Below are positions 32,263 through 41,838 of a DNA stretch of 64,000 nt, piece after piece. Each line of letters begins with the position of its first letter. The stretch's first letter is position 1. Below the pieces are notes generated by a model that was given only the letters and a program-made list of their open reading frames with translations, made no database searches and was not told the origin of the DNA. The stretch is from Sphingobium sp. 15-1 (lineage in GTDB: Bacteria > Pseudomonadota > Alphaproteobacteria > Sphingomonadales > Sphingomonadaceae): positions 3,142,001-3,206,000 of the forward strand of contig NZ_JABXJG010000001.1 in assembly GCF_013375535.1 (NCBI RefSeq). The letters run 5' to 3'. The translations under genes and the position numbers were made by a program.

Positions 32263-33321
32263 TTGTCCAGCCAACCGCGAATCGCAATCGACGCGATGGG
32301 CGGGGATGAAGGCGTACGCGTGATGATGGCGGGCGTGGCGCTCGCCCGTCACCGTCACGACGGGCTGCGCTTCACCCTTTTCGGAGACGAGGCGCGGATC
32401 AAGTCCGCGCTCGACAATCACCCCAATCTGCGCGCCGCGTCGGAAATCGTCCACGCGCCCGATGTCGTGGATGCGGGCGACAAGCCCAGCGTCGCCATCC
32501 GCAAGAAGACCAGCTCCATGAGCATGGCGATCGCGGCGGTGAAGGCGGGCGACTGCGGCGCGGCGGTCTCTTCCGGCAATACCGGCGCGCTGATGGCGAT
32601 GGCGAAGCTCGCCCTGCGCACCATGAAGGGCGTCGACCGGCCTGCCTTGGCCGCCATGCTGCCGACCCTGGGCGACAATGACGTGGTCATGCTGGACCTG
32701 GGCGCCAACACCGAATGTGATGCGCGCAACCTGGTGCAGTTCGCGGTGATGGGCGCTGCCTATGCCCGCATCGCGCTCGATCTGGAGCGGCCCCGCGTCC
32801 GCCTGATGAACATCGGCACGGAGGAAATGAAGGGCACGGAGGAAATTCGCGACGCCGCCGCGATCCTGCGCGCCGCGACCAGCCTGCCGCTCTCCTTCGA
32901 AGGCTTTACCGAAGGCGACAAGATTGGCCGGGGCGATGTCGACGTCATCGTGTCGGACGGCTTTTCCGGCAATGTCGCATTGAAGACGGCGGAGGGCACG
33001 GCCCGCTTCGTCACCGACCTGCTGCGCACAGCCTTCACCAGCTCGATCCGCTCGAAGCTCGGCTTCCTGATCTCCAAGCCGGCGATGCATCTGCTGCGTC
33101 ATCATCTCGACCCCAACAACCATAATGGCGCCGTCTTCCTCGGCCTCAATGGCGTGGTCGTGAAGAGCCATGGCAGCGCCAATGACAAGGGCGTCGCCAA
33201 TGCCGTCCATGTCGCCGCACGGCTGCTGGAGGAAGACATCACCCGGCGCATCGCCGCCGACATGCACGGGATCGAGGGGCTGACCGCCCCCGCATCCAGG
33301 ATGGAGCTGCCCGCAAAGTGA
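32263..33321 (+). CDS. plsX: Phosphate acyltransferase PlsX
   Basis: A 352-residue enzyme that makes acyl-phosphate from acyl-ACP for phosphatidic acid synthesis. The family start [14 protein letters not shown], the [16 protein letters not shown] segment, [17 protein letters not shown] and [20 protein letters not shown] are all present. The start is TTG 32263, because the next ATG lies inside the conserved DAMGGD motif. It overlaps fabH by 4 bases (GTGA). Confidence 0.96.
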   Translation: MSSQPRIAIDAMGGDEGVRVMMAGVALARHRHDGLRFTLFGDEARIKSALDNHPNLRAASEIVHAPDVVDAGDKPSVAIRKKTSSMSMAIAAVKAGDCGAAVSSGNTGALMAMAKLALRTMKGVDRPALAAMLPTLGDNDVVMLDLGANTECDARNLVQFAVMGAAYARIALDLERPRVRLMNIGTEEMKGTEEIRDAAAILRAATSLPLSFEGFTEGDKIGRGDVDVIVSDGFSGNVALKTAEGTARFVTDLLRTAFTSSIRSKLGFLISKPAMHLLRHHLDPNNHNGAVFLGLNGVVVKSHGSANDKGVANAVHVAARLLEEDITRRIAADMHGIEGLTAPASRMELPAK

Positions 33322-34286
33322 TCCGCCGATCCGTTCTCCTGGGCACGGGCTCCGCCCTGCCGGTCCGCGCCGTCAGCAACGCCGAATTGGCGCAGACCGT
33401 GGACACGAGCGACGAATGGATCGTCGAGCGCACCGGCATCCGCAACCGCTATATTGCGGGGGAGGGCGAAACCACCGCGACCCTTGCCACGGACGCTGCC
33501 AAGGCTGCTCTGGAAGCCGCCGGCCTGTCCGCGCAGGACATCGACCTGATCGTGCTGGCGACCGCCACGCCCGACCAGACCTTCCCGGCCACCGCCACCA
33601 TCGTTCAGGCCGCGCTCGGCATCAACGATTGCGTCGCCTTCGACGTGGCGGCGGTCTGTTCCGGCTTCCTCTACGCCATCACCGTGGCCGACAGCATGAT
33701 CTGCTCGGGCGCGGTGCGGAACGCCATCGTGATCGGTTCGGAAACCTTCAGCCGCATCCTCGACTGGGAAGACCGCACCACCTGCGTCCTCTTCGGTGAC
33801 GGCGCGGGCGCGGTCGTGCTGGGCGCCGAGGAAAGCGCCGACGGCAAGCGCGGCATCCTCGCCTCGAAGCTCCATGCCGATGGCCGCCATAACCAGCTTC
33901 TCTATGTCGATGGCGGCCCCTCGACCACGCAGACGGTCGGCAAGCTGCGCATGAAGGGGCAGGAAGTCTTCCGCCATGCCGTCACCAACCTCGCCTCGGT
34001 GCTGACCGAGGTGATGGCCGCCGCTGACATGACCCCGGCGGACATCGACTGGCTGGTCCCGCACCAGGCCAATGCCCGCATCCTCGACGCGACCGCGCGC
34101 AAGCTGAAACTGGCGCCGGAAAAGGTCGTGATGACGGTTGACCAGCACGCTAACACCTCCGCTGCTTCGGTGCCCTTGGCGCTCGATCTCGCCATGCGCG
34201 ACGGGCGCGTCCAGCCTGGCGATCTGCTGGTGCTGGAGGCTATGGGCGGCGGTTTCACCTGGGGCGCCTGCGTCTTGCGGGTGTAG
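33318..34286 (+). CDS. fabH: Beta-ketoacyl-ACP synthase III
   Basis: A 322-residue enzyme that starts fatty-acid synthesis by condensing acetyl-CoA with malonyl-ACP. The catalytic Cys (about residue 114) is in [12 protein letters not shown], His in [11 protein letters not shown] and Asn in [14 protein letters not shown]. The GTG start at 33318 overlaps the plsX stop, so the two are translationally coupled. In many alphaproteobacteria ihfA and a MerR gene follow directly. Here they lie 9 kb away. Confidence 0.96.
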   Translation: MIRRSVLLGTGSALPVRAVSNAELAQTVDTSDEWIVERTGIRNRYIAGEGETTATLATDAAKAALEAAGLSAQDIDLIVLATATPDQTFPATATIVQAALGINDCVAFDVAAVCSGFLYAITVADSMICSGAVRNAIVIGSETFSRILDWEDRTTCVLFGDGAGAVVLGAEESADGKRGILASKLHADGRHNQLLYVDGGPSTTQTVGKLRMKGQEVFRHAVTNLASVLTEVMAAADMTPADIDWLVPHQANARILDATARKLKLAPEKVVMTVDQHANTSAASVPLALDLAMRDGRVQPGDLLVLEAMGGGFTWGACVLRV

Positions 34287-34321
34287 GGCTGAGTTTGGTC
34301 AGTTGCGGCCGTTAGGCGGTG

Positions 34322-34408
34322 CGTGCTCCTGCGAAGGCAGGAGCCCAGTCCTGCCCTCAGAATGTTATCGCAGCACCTGAACTGGGCTCCTGCCTTCGCA
34401 GGAGCACG
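34322..34408. repeat. Family B palindromic repeat, copy 5
   Basis: Near-perfect inverted arms CGTGCTCCTGCGAAGGCAGG(AGCCCAG) and (CTGGGCT)CCTGCCTTCGCAGGAGCACG flank a 30-base spacer. Shared flanks: GCGGCCGTTAGGCG upstream and TTTCTAGGAAACGGCG / AGACCGTCCGCTTCCC downstream. It lies between the convergent fabH and uvrB genes and probably also ends their transcripts. Confidence 0.92.
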
Positions 34409-34498
34409 GCGCGTTTCTAGGAAACGGCGCAAACAGACCGTCCGCTTCCCAACCATCCTTGCCGTATCACCGCGCAGCCGAACGGTGCGTTCCAACCT

Positions 34499-36682
34499 CT
34501 ACCGCCCGAACTTCCTCTGCACCTTGCCGTAGCGCAATTTCCGTGTCCCCGGCTTCCCCTCGGTCGCCCGCCCCCTCGGCGCCGCCACCTGCTGCTCGGC
34601 AGGCAAGCCCAGTTCCTCCGCCTCCAGCTTGCGGATTTCGTCGCGGATGCGGCCGGCTTCCTCGAACTCCAGGTCCGCCGCCGCGGCGCGCATCTTCTTC
34701 TCCAGATCCTCGATATAGGCGCGCAGATTGTGACCGACGAGATGCGGCCGATCCTCCAGCCCCGTCTCGACCGTCACCTGATCCTTCGACGCCACATGGG
34801 CGATGATGTCGCTGATATTGCGCTTGATCGTGGTCGGCGTGATGCCATGCTCGGCATTATATTCCATCTGCTTCTCGCGCCGCCGAGACGTCTCATTGAG
34901 CGCCCGCTCCATGCTCCCCGTCACCCGGTCGGCATAGAGGATCACCCGTCCCTCGACATTACGCGCCGCGCGCCCGATCGTCTGGATCAGCGAGGTTTCG
35001 GAGCGCAGGAACCCTTCCTTGTCCGCATCCAAGATCGCCACCAGCCCGCATTCGGGAATATCCAGCCCCTCGCGCAACAGGTTGATGCCGATCAGCACAT
35101 CATAGACGCCCAGCCGCAAATCGCGGATCAGCTCGATACGCTCCAGCGTCTCAACGTCGCTGTGCATGTAGCGGACCTTGATCCCCGCCTCATGCATGAA
35201 CTCGGTCAGGTCTTCTGCCATGCGCTTGGTCAGCGTGGTGACGAGCGTTCGGTATCCCTGCGCGGCAACCTTGCGGCATTCGTTGATCAGGTCGTCCACC
35301 TGATCCTCGACCGGCTTGATCTCCACCGGCGGATCGATGAGTCCGGTCGGACGGATCACCTGTTCGGAGAAGGTGCCGCCGGTCTGCTCCATTTCCCAGG
35401 GGCCGGGGGTAGCGGACACCGAAACGGTTTGCGGCCGCATCACGTCCCACTCGTTGAAGCGCAGTGGCCGGTTGTCGATGCAGCTCGGCAGGCGGAAGCC
35501 ATATTCAGCCAGCGTGATCTTGCGCCGATGGTCGCCTCGCGCCATCGCGCCGATCTGCGGCACGGTCTGGTGGCTTTCATCCACGAACAGCAGGGCGTTC
35601 TCAGGCAGATACTCAAACAGTGTCGGTGGCGGCTCGCCCGGCAGGCGGCCGGTCAGGAAGCGCGAATAATTCTCGATCCCCGCGCAGGAGCCGGTCGCCG
35701 CGATCATCTCCAGATCGAAATTGGTCCGCTGCTCCAGCCGCTGCGCCTCCAGCAGCTTGCCCTCGGCCGTCAGTTCCTTCAGCCGCTCCGCCAGTTCGAA
35801 CCGGATCGCCTCCATCGCCTGCTTGAGCGTCGGCCCCGGCGTGACGTGGTGGCTGTTGGGAAAGACCTTCACATAGTCCAATGAAGCGATCTTCTTCCCC
35901 GTCAGCGGATCGAACTCGACAATCTCCTCAATCTCATTGCCGAAGAAGCTGACCCGCCACGCCGTATCCTCATAGTGCGAAGGGAAGATTTCCAGATTAT
36001 CCCCCTTCACCCGGAAATTGCCCCGCGCAAAACCCGCATCGTTGCGCTTGTACTGGAGCGCCACCAGCTTGCGGATGATCTCTCGCTGGTCCTCGACCTG
36101 GCCCTTCTTCATCGCGAAGGTCATGGCCGCATAGGTTTCGACCGATCCGATGCCGTAGATGCAGGACACCGACGCCACGATCAGCACATCGTCCCGCTCC
36201 AGAAGGGCGCGAGTGGCCGAATGGCGCATCCGGTCGATCGCCTCGTTTACGCTCGACTCTTTCTCAATATAGGTGTCGGAGCGCGGCACATAGGCTTCGG
36301 GCTGGTAATAATCATAATAGCTGACGAAATATTCGACGGCATTTTCGGGGAAGAAGCTCTTGAACTCCCCATAAAGCTGCGCCGCCAATATCTTGTTCGG
36401 CGCCAGCACCAAAGCGGGCCGCTGCAACGCCTCGACCACCTTCGCCATGGTGAAGGTCTTGCCCGATCCGGTGACGCCCAGCAGCACCTGATCCTTCTCG
36501 CCCGTCAGCGCGGTTTCCACCAGCTCTGCGATGGCGGTCGGCTGGTCGCCCGACGGTTCATAATCGGAAACCAGCTTGAACGCCCGCCCGCCCTCGCTCT
36601 TTTCCGGGCGCGCAGGACGGTGGGGGACGAAGCCTTCGCCGGTTTCCGGCTCGTCCAGCGTGGTGCGGATCTGGATAGACAT
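34499..36682 (-). CDS. uvrB: UvrABC system protein B
   Basis: A 727-residue nucleotide-excision-repair helicase-like protein. Walker [14 protein letters not shown], the beta-hairpin [20 protein letters not shown] used to probe damage, DEXX-type LLFVDESHQ, and motifs [23 protein letters not shown] and QTIGRAARN are present. The C-terminal UVR domain ([20 protein letters not shown]) binds UvrC. All domains look intact. ATG 36682 gives a start of about 30 extra residues before the conserved [14 protein letters not shown]. Confidence 0.97.
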   Translation of the reverse strand: MSIQIRTTLDEPETGEGFVPHRPARPEKSEGGRAFKLVSDYEPSGDQPTAIAELVETALTGEKDQVLLGVTGSGKTFTMAKVVEALQRPALVLAPNKILAAQLYGEFKSFFPENAVEYFVSYYDYYQPEAYVPRSDTYIEKESSVNEAIDRMRHSATRALLERDDVLIVASVSCIYGIGSVETYAAMTFAMKKGQVEDQREIIRKLVALQYKRNDAGFARGNFRVKGDNLEIFPSHYEDTAWRVSFFGNEIEEIVEFDPLTGKKIASLDYVKVFPNSHHVTPGPTLKQAMEAIRFELAERLKELTAEGKLLEAQRLEQRTNFDLEMIAATGSCAGIENYSRFLTGRLPGEPPPTLFEYLPENALLFVDESHQTVPQIGAMARGDHRRKITLAEYGFRLPSCIDNRPLRFNEWDVMRPQTVSVSATPGPWEMEQTGGTFSEQVIRPTGLIDPPVEIKPVEDQVDDLINECRKVAAQGYRTLVTTLTKRMAEDLTEFMHEAGIKVRYMHSDVETLERIELIRDLRLGVYDVLIGINLLREGLDIPECGLVAILDADKEGFLRSETSLIQTIGRAARNVEGRVILYADRVTGSMERALNETSRRREKQMEYNAEHGITPTTIKRNISDIIAHVASKDQVTVETGLEDRPHLVGHNLRAYIEDLEKKMRAAAADLEFEEAGRIRDEIRKLEAEELGLPAEQQVAAPRGRATEGKPGTRKLRYGKVQRKFGR

Positions 36683-36770
36683 GCGCCGAATATGGGACCT
36701 TTGACCGGAGACGCAATCGGCTTCACGCTTTCCTGTGCCGATAAGCGGAAAGCCGTGCCTCTTGGTCCTT

Positions 36771-37199
36771 TCAGGGCTTCAGTTCAAACGCCCCTTTGGG
36801 TGGGGGTGGATAGACCACCGGCTTGTCACCATAGCGAGCGCGAAGGGCTGCCTCACGCCGCGCACCATCGACGATCTCGACATTCACCTCCTCCGGATAT
36901 TTGAAACTGACGCTGAATTTACCATCCTTCACATCATATTCCATCACCGACCAGCGCATGGAGCCTTCTCGAGTCTCCGTATGCCATGCCTCAAAAAGAA
37001 GATCCGGTAGATCACTGTCTTGAGGGCTATAATAGCGAACAACATCTCCCTCGTTCCTGAAAATGCTTGGGCGAACCCAGCCCTCGCCAATTTCCGTGTA
37101 CAAGAAAACGCCCTCTGGATCGCCGCCGACAATATTTGCCAGTTCCTGGCCAATTTCGTTTAACAGTGGACCCAGAACGTCAAATTTATCTTTTTCCAC
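36771..37199 (-). CDS. YezG/DUF600-like immunity protein
   Basis: 142 residues from GTG 37199 ([20 protein letters not shown]), with AGGTAGAG upstream. ATG 37250 would add 17 residues and lengthen the overlap with the nuclease gene. Features: [56 protein letters not shown], and a [19 protein letters not shown] tail. This pattern matches YezG-type immunity proteins that neutralise polymorphic-toxin nucleases. It overlaps the 3' end of the LysM-nuclease gene by 14 bases, so it is translationally coupled to it. It is intact although the toxin gene is split. Assignment to the family is from memory of its pattern. Confidence 0.65.
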   Translation of the reverse strand: MEKDKFDVLGPLLNEIGQELANIVGGDPEGVFLYTEIGEGWVRPSIFRNEGDVVRYYSPQDSDLPDLLFEAWHTETREGSMRWSVMEYDVKDGKFSVSFKYPEEVNVEIVDGARREAALRARYGDKPVVYPPPPKGAFELKP

Positions 37200-38026
37200 T
37201 GGCTCTACCTTTTGCTTCGTTCGGGAAAAATTGAAAGTTGTGTTTACCATCGATTTCCCAAGTGACGGTAATGCTATTGGGTCGTCTCGACGTTCCGATA
37301 TATTTTGGAATAATCTCGACAATGACTTTTTTCCCAGCCCGTAGCTCCTTCGCCCAGCTATCCTCCATGGCACGATAGGCGCCCCGGTTGAAATTGGCAT
37401 CTTGCGCAAAATGATTGAAGCTGTCGCTTGGCCCGTTGAAGCGAGAAGCGATAAAATGCCCGCCATCATCACTGGGACGACGATCTGGCCTACCAGCCTG
37501 AAGCTGATTGCGGCGTGATCGCGCTCCGGTCGGACCGAGAGAAAGTCTGCCGCCAGCTTTCCGAAGTCGAGCAAGAATGTCGATGTGGAAATCATAGCCA
37601 TTCTTGCTCTGCCTCGTCCAATTGGAATCAAGAATTTGGCTTTCCAGCGAAGGCGGTTTCGCCGGGTTGGGTGGTAACTTCCCGCCATGCGTGTCCATAT
37701 AATAGGCAAGGGCAAGGAACTTGTTCTTAGCCTCGCGTCCCGCATCCAAAGACTGCTGATGGGGCAGCTTGATCCGTTGCCCGATCCTCAGCGGCTGATC
37801 GAGCGGCATCCGGTTCAGCCAAGCGAGGTCGCTGGCCCTCAGTCCTTTCCGCAACGCGGCTATGCGCGAGAGAGAATCGCCCAATTGAACGGTATATAAG
37901 GAATAATTACTCGGATGGTCGGGACGGAGATGGCTGCGATCCGGCACCCCATCGTCATCTGTTGGATTACCCGTGTGGTTTGATTCTGCGGTTTGGCCTC
38001 TTCCGCCATTTCCCCTTGATTCAGGC
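37186..38026 (-). pseudogene. LysM / DGGH-nuclease toxin, C-terminal portion (5' part cut off by IS21)
   Basis: This is the 3' part of a 344-codon gene whose first 67 codons lie at 40590-40791. From the insertion site the frame reads ESRGNGGRGQTAESNHTGNP, then TDDDGVPDRS, then a LysM motif (YTVQLGDSLSRIAALRKGLR with RIGQRIKLP), and finally a nuclease domain. The latter has DDGGHFIASRFNGP, NFNRGAYRAMEDSWAKELRA and KKVIVEIIPKYIGTSRRPNS, matching the DNA/RNA non-specific endonuclease family used in polymorphic toxins, with the catalytic His in DGGH. A GTG at 37947 could still initiate a truncated LysM-nuclease. The native N-terminus is lost. The immunity gene follows directly. Confidence 0.8.
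38019..38026. repeat. Target-site duplication of the IS21 element, left copy
   Basis: ATTCAGGC abuts the left end of the insertion sequence. An identical octamer abuts the right end (40590-40597). The size is within the range for the IS21 family (4-8 bp). Confidence 0.92.
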
Positions 38027-38090
38027 TGTCAACCGGCGCGCAAAGTTGACCCCCTATCGGCGCCCAACATTGACCCCCTTTTTGTGAGTG

Positions 38091-38207
38091 CCGGCGGTTA
38101 TCCCGGTAGTCCATAGGAGGGACCCGCGGACGCCGCCGCGCGCCGTCAGGAGCGCTGGCGGCGGCGTCCGCGGGAGGTGCCTGTGGACCCACCGGGGTAA
38201 CCGCCGG
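38091..38207. repeat. Large palindrome inside the IS21 element
   Basis: CCGGCGGTTA (38091-38100) pairs with TAACCGCCGG (38198-38207), and CCCGCGGACGCCGCCGC (38123-38139) with GCGGCGGCGTCCGCGGG (38158-38174). The combined stem spans 117 bases downstream of istB. It may terminate istAB transcripts or shield the element from outside transcription. Confidence 0.8.
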
Positions 38208-38242
38208 GGATGGGGGTCCGGGGGAAGGGGTTTTTCCTCGTC

Positions 38243-38971
38243 TCAGCTTCGGTTTTTGAACCGCCAGCTATCGTTGCCGGTCTCGATAATGTCGCAGTGG
38301 TGGGTGACGCGGTCCAGCAGCGCCGTTGTCATTTTGGCATCCTGGAAGACGCTCGGCCATTCGCCGAAGGCGAGATTGGTGGTGATGATCACCGAGGTCT
38401 TTTCATAGAGTTTGCTGATCAGATGGAACAGCATCTGCCCTCCTGAACGGGCGAACGGCAGATACCCGAGTTCGTCCAGCACCACGACGTCCAGGCGGGC
38501 CATCTGGGCGGCCAGGTTGCCAGCCTTGGCCTGCCGGGTTTCCTCCTCCAGACGATTGACCAGGTCGACAGTATTGAAGAACCGTCCTCTCGACCCGGCA
38601 CGAACCACGGCAGCGGCGATGGCAAGCGCGAGATGTGTCTTGCCGGTGCCGGTGCCACCAACCAGTACGATATTGCGCCTTTCCGGCAGGAATGAACCGG
38701 CATGGAGTGAACGCACCAGGCTTTCGTTGATCGGTGTATCGGCGAACACAAAGCCGTCGAGATCCTTGATGGCCGGCAGCCTGGCCGCAGTCATGCGGTA
38801 TCGGATCGAAGCGGCTTCTCGATGCGCGCCTTCAGCGCGGAGCAGGTCGCCGAGCATCTCCATGGCGGTCCGGTCACGACGGACGCCGTTGGTAACGGCA
38901 TCGTCGAACGCGGCGATCATGCCCTTTAGGCCCAGCCCCTTCAGGGCTGCCAACATCTCATGCCGCTGCAT
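38243..38971 (-). CDS. istB: IS21 helper ATPase IstB
   Basis: 242 residues from ATG 38971 ([20 protein letters not shown]). ATG 38992 is an alternative start. It is a DnaC-like AAA+ ATPase: Walker [17 protein letters not shown], Walker [15 protein letters not shown], sensor [11 protein letters not shown]. IstB selects target DNA and stimulates the IstA transposase. Its start overlaps the istA stop by 14 bases. Intact. Confidence 0.95.
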   Translation of the reverse strand: MQRHEMLAALKGLGLKGMIAAFDDAVTNGVRRDRTAMEMLGDLLRAEGAHREAASIRYRMTAARLPAIKDLDGFVFADTPINESLVRSLHAGSFLPERRNIVLVGGTGTGKTHLALAIAAAVVRAGSRGRFFNTVDLVNRLEEETRQAKAGNLAAQMARLDVVVLDELGYLPFARSGGQMLFHLISKLYEKTSVIITTNLAFGEWPSVFQDAKMTTALLDRVTHHCDIIETGNDSWRFKNRS

Positions 38972-40472
38972 CGAGGCCTCGCACCATGTCATAACGCGCG
39001 CAGTCGGCGATGGGCGGATGCTTGAGCTTCAGATCGACCAGGACGCTGATGGCCTGGGTGGGCTGGGGTTCGCGTCGGCGCGACAGGATGTTGAGGATCA
39101 CTTCGTCATTGGCCGTACCCGCCATCATAGCTTCGCGGACGGCAGCTTCGACCGCCTCCAGCCCATCTTCGGGCACTGCTGCCAGCACCCGGACGAAGCG
39201 CCGATCTGCGTCATCGCTTTTGCCCAGCTTGCGGCGCAGTTGGGCCAGGGCCGGCGGAAGATCCCAGTCCTGGAAGGGAGCGCCGTTGCGCAATGCTCCC
39301 GGCTTGCGGATCAGGACCGGCAGATAATGCCAAGGGTTGAACGCCGTCTGGTTGCGGCCGAACACGCGAGCATGCTCGGCAACCGCTTGGCCTGCACAAC
39401 GGATGACGATCCTGTCGGCATAGGCGCGCAGTTGCACCGCCTCCCGGGCCGCACTCGCCATGACCGAGTATCGGTTGCGATCGAAGCTCACCAGGCAGGT
39501 TGCGCTCGCCACATGTTCGCTCTCGAAGAAGCCGTCAAAGGGCGTGGCCAATGACTGCAGCGAGGATCGTTCCATCTCCAGCGCCTGCGCAATGGTCATG
39601 TCTTCCAGATCTGGATGGGCATAACGCTCGGCCCACCGTCGGCACTCGGCCTCCAGCCAGGCGTTCAGCTCTTCGAGGCTGGCAAAGCGCAACCGGGGCT
39701 TGAACAGCCGCTCCCGGCTGGTCTGGACCTGGTTCTCGACCTGTCCCTTCTCCCAGCCTGCCGCCGGGCTGCAAGCCACAGGCTCGACGCCATAATGATC
39801 CGTCATGATCAGGAAGCGCCGGTTGAACACCCGCTCCTTGCCGGTGAACACGCTCGTCACCGCGGTCTTCATGTTGTCGTAAATGCCGCGCGTCGGCACC
39901 CCGCCAAAAAAGGCAAAGCCCCGGGCATGCGCGTCAAAGAGCATCTCCTGGGTCTCGCGCGGATAGGCCCGCACATACGGCGCCCGCGACCAGCACAACC
40001 GCATATGAGCTACCTTCACCCGCATCGGCTTGCCGGCGATCTCCACGTCCTCGTGGCTCCAGTCGAACTGATAGGCCTCACCCGGCCGGAACATGAGCGG
40101 GATGAACACCTTGCTCATATCGCCGCCGTCGGTCCGGCGTTCGCGCTTCCAGCGTGCCGCATAGCGCCGAACCGCATCGTAGGAGCCGGTGAAACCCTCA
40201 CGCTCCAGAAGATCGTGTATCCGTGTCAGCCGTAGCCGATCACGCCGGGGCCGTTCCTCGTTCTGCACCAACAACTCGTCCAGCCGTTCGCGAAATGGCC
40301 CGGTCTGCGGTCGAGGCTGCTCCTTGCGTTCGTAGCTGAAATCCGCCTCCGGCGCACGGATCGCCTTGCGCACCGTGTTGCGCGACAACCGTAAATCACG
40401 CGCGATCTCTTTGATCGGCTTACCTTCCCTGTGCTCCCTGCGAATCTTGGCAATAGTCTCCACAATCAACAT
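38958..40472 (-). CDS. istA: IS21 transposase IstA
   Basis: 504 residues from ATG 40472 ([20 protein letters not shown]). A helix-turn-helix ([20 protein letters not shown]) is followed by the DDE integrase core: [11 protein letters not shown] (first Asp), [10 protein letters not shown] (second Asp) and [11 protein letters not shown] (Glu). The C-terminal beta-barrel region carries [10 protein letters not shown]. The frame is open to a GTG at 40514. The later ATG was chosen because GAGG lies 6 bases upstream and the start matches the family. No frameshift is seen. Confidence 0.95.
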   Translation of the reverse strand: MLIVETIAKIRREHREGKPIKEIARDLRLSRNTVRKAIRAPEADFSYERKEQPRPQTGPFRERLDELLVQNEERPRRDRLRLTRIHDLLEREGFTGSYDAVRRYAARWKRERRTDGGDMSKVFIPLMFRPGEAYQFDWSHEDVEIAGKPMRVKVAHMRLCWSRAPYVRAYPRETQEMLFDAHARGFAFFGGVPTRGIYDNMKTAVTSVFTGKERVFNRRFLIMTDHYGVEPVACSPAAGWEKGQVENQVQTSRERLFKPRLRFASLEELNAWLEAECRRWAERYAHPDLEDMTIAQALEMERSSLQSLATPFDGFFESEHVASATCLVSFDRNRYSVMASAAREAVQLRAYADRIVIRCAGQAVAEHARVFGRNQTAFNPWHYLPVLIRKPGALRNGAPFQDWDLPPALAQLRRKLGKSDDADRRFVRVLAAVPEDGLEAVEAAVREAMMAGTANDEVILNILSRRREPQPTQAISVLVDLKLKHPPIADCARYDMVRGLDAAA

Positions 40473-40589
40473 CCCCATCCTCGCCGCCTGGAAGTCCAAG
40501 CCGCGACGCCTCACACTCTGGAATGATGGGGGTCAATTTTAGACGCCGATCACCCCGCTAAGGGGGTCAATTTTGCACGCCGCTCCACA

Positions 40590-40597
40590 ATTCAGGC
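40590..40597. repeat. Target-site duplication of the IS21 element, right copy
   Basis: ATTCAGGC, identical to 38019-38026, directly follows the right end of the element. Confidence 0.92.
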
Positions 40598-40791
40598 GGA
40601 CGACCATCATTTGCGCTGCCTTCTCCGCCAAAATAGCGCCCTTGCCCGACAAATGTGAACCGCCCATTCTTTTCATCATGCCAAGGATTGAATTTCACTT
40701 CCAACCGATCAGGGCTGATCCTCTGTCCTGTCCGAAGATAATGGCCGAAGGCCCTTAAAGCATGCGTATCACCTGCTTCTTCCCGCTCCAT
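40590..40791 (-). pseudogene. LysM / DGGH-nuclease toxin, N-terminal portion (interrupted by IS21)
   Basis: The first 67 codons of the split toxin gene: MEREEAGDTHALRAFGHYLR, then FNPWHDEKNGRFTFVGQG and YFGGEGSANDGRPPE. ATG 40791 is preceded by GGGGGAG. The FNPWHD..NGRFTF module is, as I recall, shared by the N-termini of several modular effectors in sphingomonads and relatives. It is not a Sec signal peptide. Joining codon GAA of this fragment to TCA at 38019-38017, that is removing the IS and one octamer, restores one continuous frame to the stop at 37186. The present fragment reads 7 residues into the IS (LWSGVQN) and stops. Confidence 0.8.
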
Positions 40792-40820
40792 AAATGCTCC
40801 CCCGTTTGCCGAAGGCGCGT

Positions 40821-40850
40821 ATCATAACAATGAGAACAAATCAAGAACAA
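40821..40850 (-). promoter_or_regulatory. Candidate promoter of the split toxin gene
   Basis: On the minus strand TTGTTC (40850-40845) and TATGAT (40826-40821), spaced 18 bases, lie about 30 bases upstream of the toxin ATG in an AT-rich island (40800-40870). This fits a housekeeping promoter. The divergent DUF3617 gene must use the same region. Confidence 0.4.
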
Positions 40851-40932
40851 ATGGTTTTCCATTCCGCATTGCATCCTCTCTCTTCCTTGATATGGTCGCG
40901 CCACAAAGGCGTGGAAACAGGGAGAAAAGCCT

Positions 40933-41478
40933 ATGCGTCCGACACTTCCCATCCTGATCGGCCTGATGGGGGCGACGGCCCTGCTGGCGGCCTGCGGCGA
41001 AAAACCGTCCGGCCAGCCCCAGACCAAGGAAGAGGTCAAACAGGAGGTCCAGAAGGTCCAGCTCAAGCCCGGCCAGTGGGAGGGCACTTATGAGCTGGAA
41101 GATATCGACATGCCGAACATGCCGGGCGGCGGCGCCCAGATGAAAGAGCAGATGAAGAAGATGATGAGCCGCACCTCGATCAAATATTGCGTCTCGCCCG
41201 AAGAAGCGGCCAACCCCAGCGGCAAGATGTTCTCCGGCCAGGAGAATAAGGACTGCACCTATAAGGGCTTCGACGCCAGCGGCGGATCGGTGAAGGGCGA
41301 GATAAGCTGCAAGTCGCAGGGCGGCACGATGAACGCCGTCATGTCGGGCGACTATGCGCCCGAAAGCTATGAGATGCGCATGGACATGAAGATGACCGGC
41401 GCGCCCAACGGCATGAACATGAGCATGAAGGCCAAGACGTCCGGCAAGTGGATCGGCGCGACCTGCGCAGCCAAGTAA
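40933..41478 (+). CDS. DUF3617-type lipoprotein
   Basis: 181 residues. The signal peptide ends in a lipobox (ATALLAAC, Cys near residue 22), so it is membrane-anchored. A Lys/Glu-rich linker follows, then the DUF3617-like domain: LKPGQWEGTYELEDIDMP, KYCVSPEEAANP, KDCTYKGFDASGGSVKGEIS and a Met-rich strand region (PNGMNMSMKAKTSGKWIG). The family has unknown function. A related lipoprotein follows at 41839 after a small HNH gene. Confidence 0.82.
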   Translation: MRPTLPILIGLMGATALLAACGEKPSGQPQTKEEVKQEVQKVQLKPGQWEGTYELEDIDMPNMPGGGAQMKEQMKKMMSRTSIKYCVSPEEAANPSGKMFSGQENKDCTYKGFDASGGSVKGEISCKSQGGTMNAVMSGDYAPESYEMRMDMKMTGAPNGMNMSMKAKTSGKWIGATCAAK

Positions 41479-41489
41479 GAGCGGGGGAA

Positions 41490-41765
41490 ATGACCGAAAG
41501 CCCGGCGTGCTGGCTCTGCGAGCGGCCGCTGGGCAAACGCGTCGAATGGCATCATCCGGTGCCCAAAAGCAAAGGCGGGCGGGACATGGTGCCCGTCCAC
41601 CCGATCTGCCACCGCGCCATCCACGCTCATCTGAGCAATGCCGACCTTGCCCGCGCTTATGGCGATGCCGACGCCTTGCGCGCCCATCCCGATCTGGCCC
41701 GCTTCCTTGCCTGGGTCGCCGCCAAGCCGCCTGACTTCCACGCCCCCACCTACAGGAAGCGCTGA
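41490..41765 (+). CDS. Small HNH endonuclease
   Basis: 91 residues from ATG 41490, preceded by GGGGGAA. The zinc/HNH core is CWLCERPLGKRVEWHHPVPK, then GGRDMVPVHPICHRAIHAHL: a CxxC plus a second zinc pair (C...H), and the HH...N/H metal finger. Such stand-alone HNH proteins may nick DNA or act in repair or restriction. The role here is unknown. It lies 11 bases after the DUF3617 gene and is probably co-transcribed with it. Confidence 0.82.
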   Translation: MTESPACWLCERPLGKRVEWHHPVPKSKGGRDMVPVHPICHRAIHAHLSNADLARAYGDADALRAHPDLARFLAWVAAKPPDFHAPTYRKR

Positions 41766-41838
41766 GAAATTCTTCTTGCGCTTTGCATGACTTGGCGCGA
41801 GCTTCTGCCCGTTCCGATTAGAGAACAGGGGAGAGGAT

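Larger units (their letters stand above)
38027..40589. mobile_element. IS21-family insertion sequence (2563 bp)
   Basis: The element carries istA and istB and is bounded by inverted ends. The left end is TGTCAACCGGCGCGCAAAGT (TGACCCCC follows). The right end read inward is TGTGGAGCGGCGTGCAAAAT (TGACCCCC follows). The TTGACCCCC/T motif occurs twice near each end, as multiple transposase-binding sites do in this family. Eight-base target duplications (ATTCAGGC) flank it. Both genes are intact, so it may be active. It interrupts a LysM-nuclease toxin gene in frame. Confidence 0.95.
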
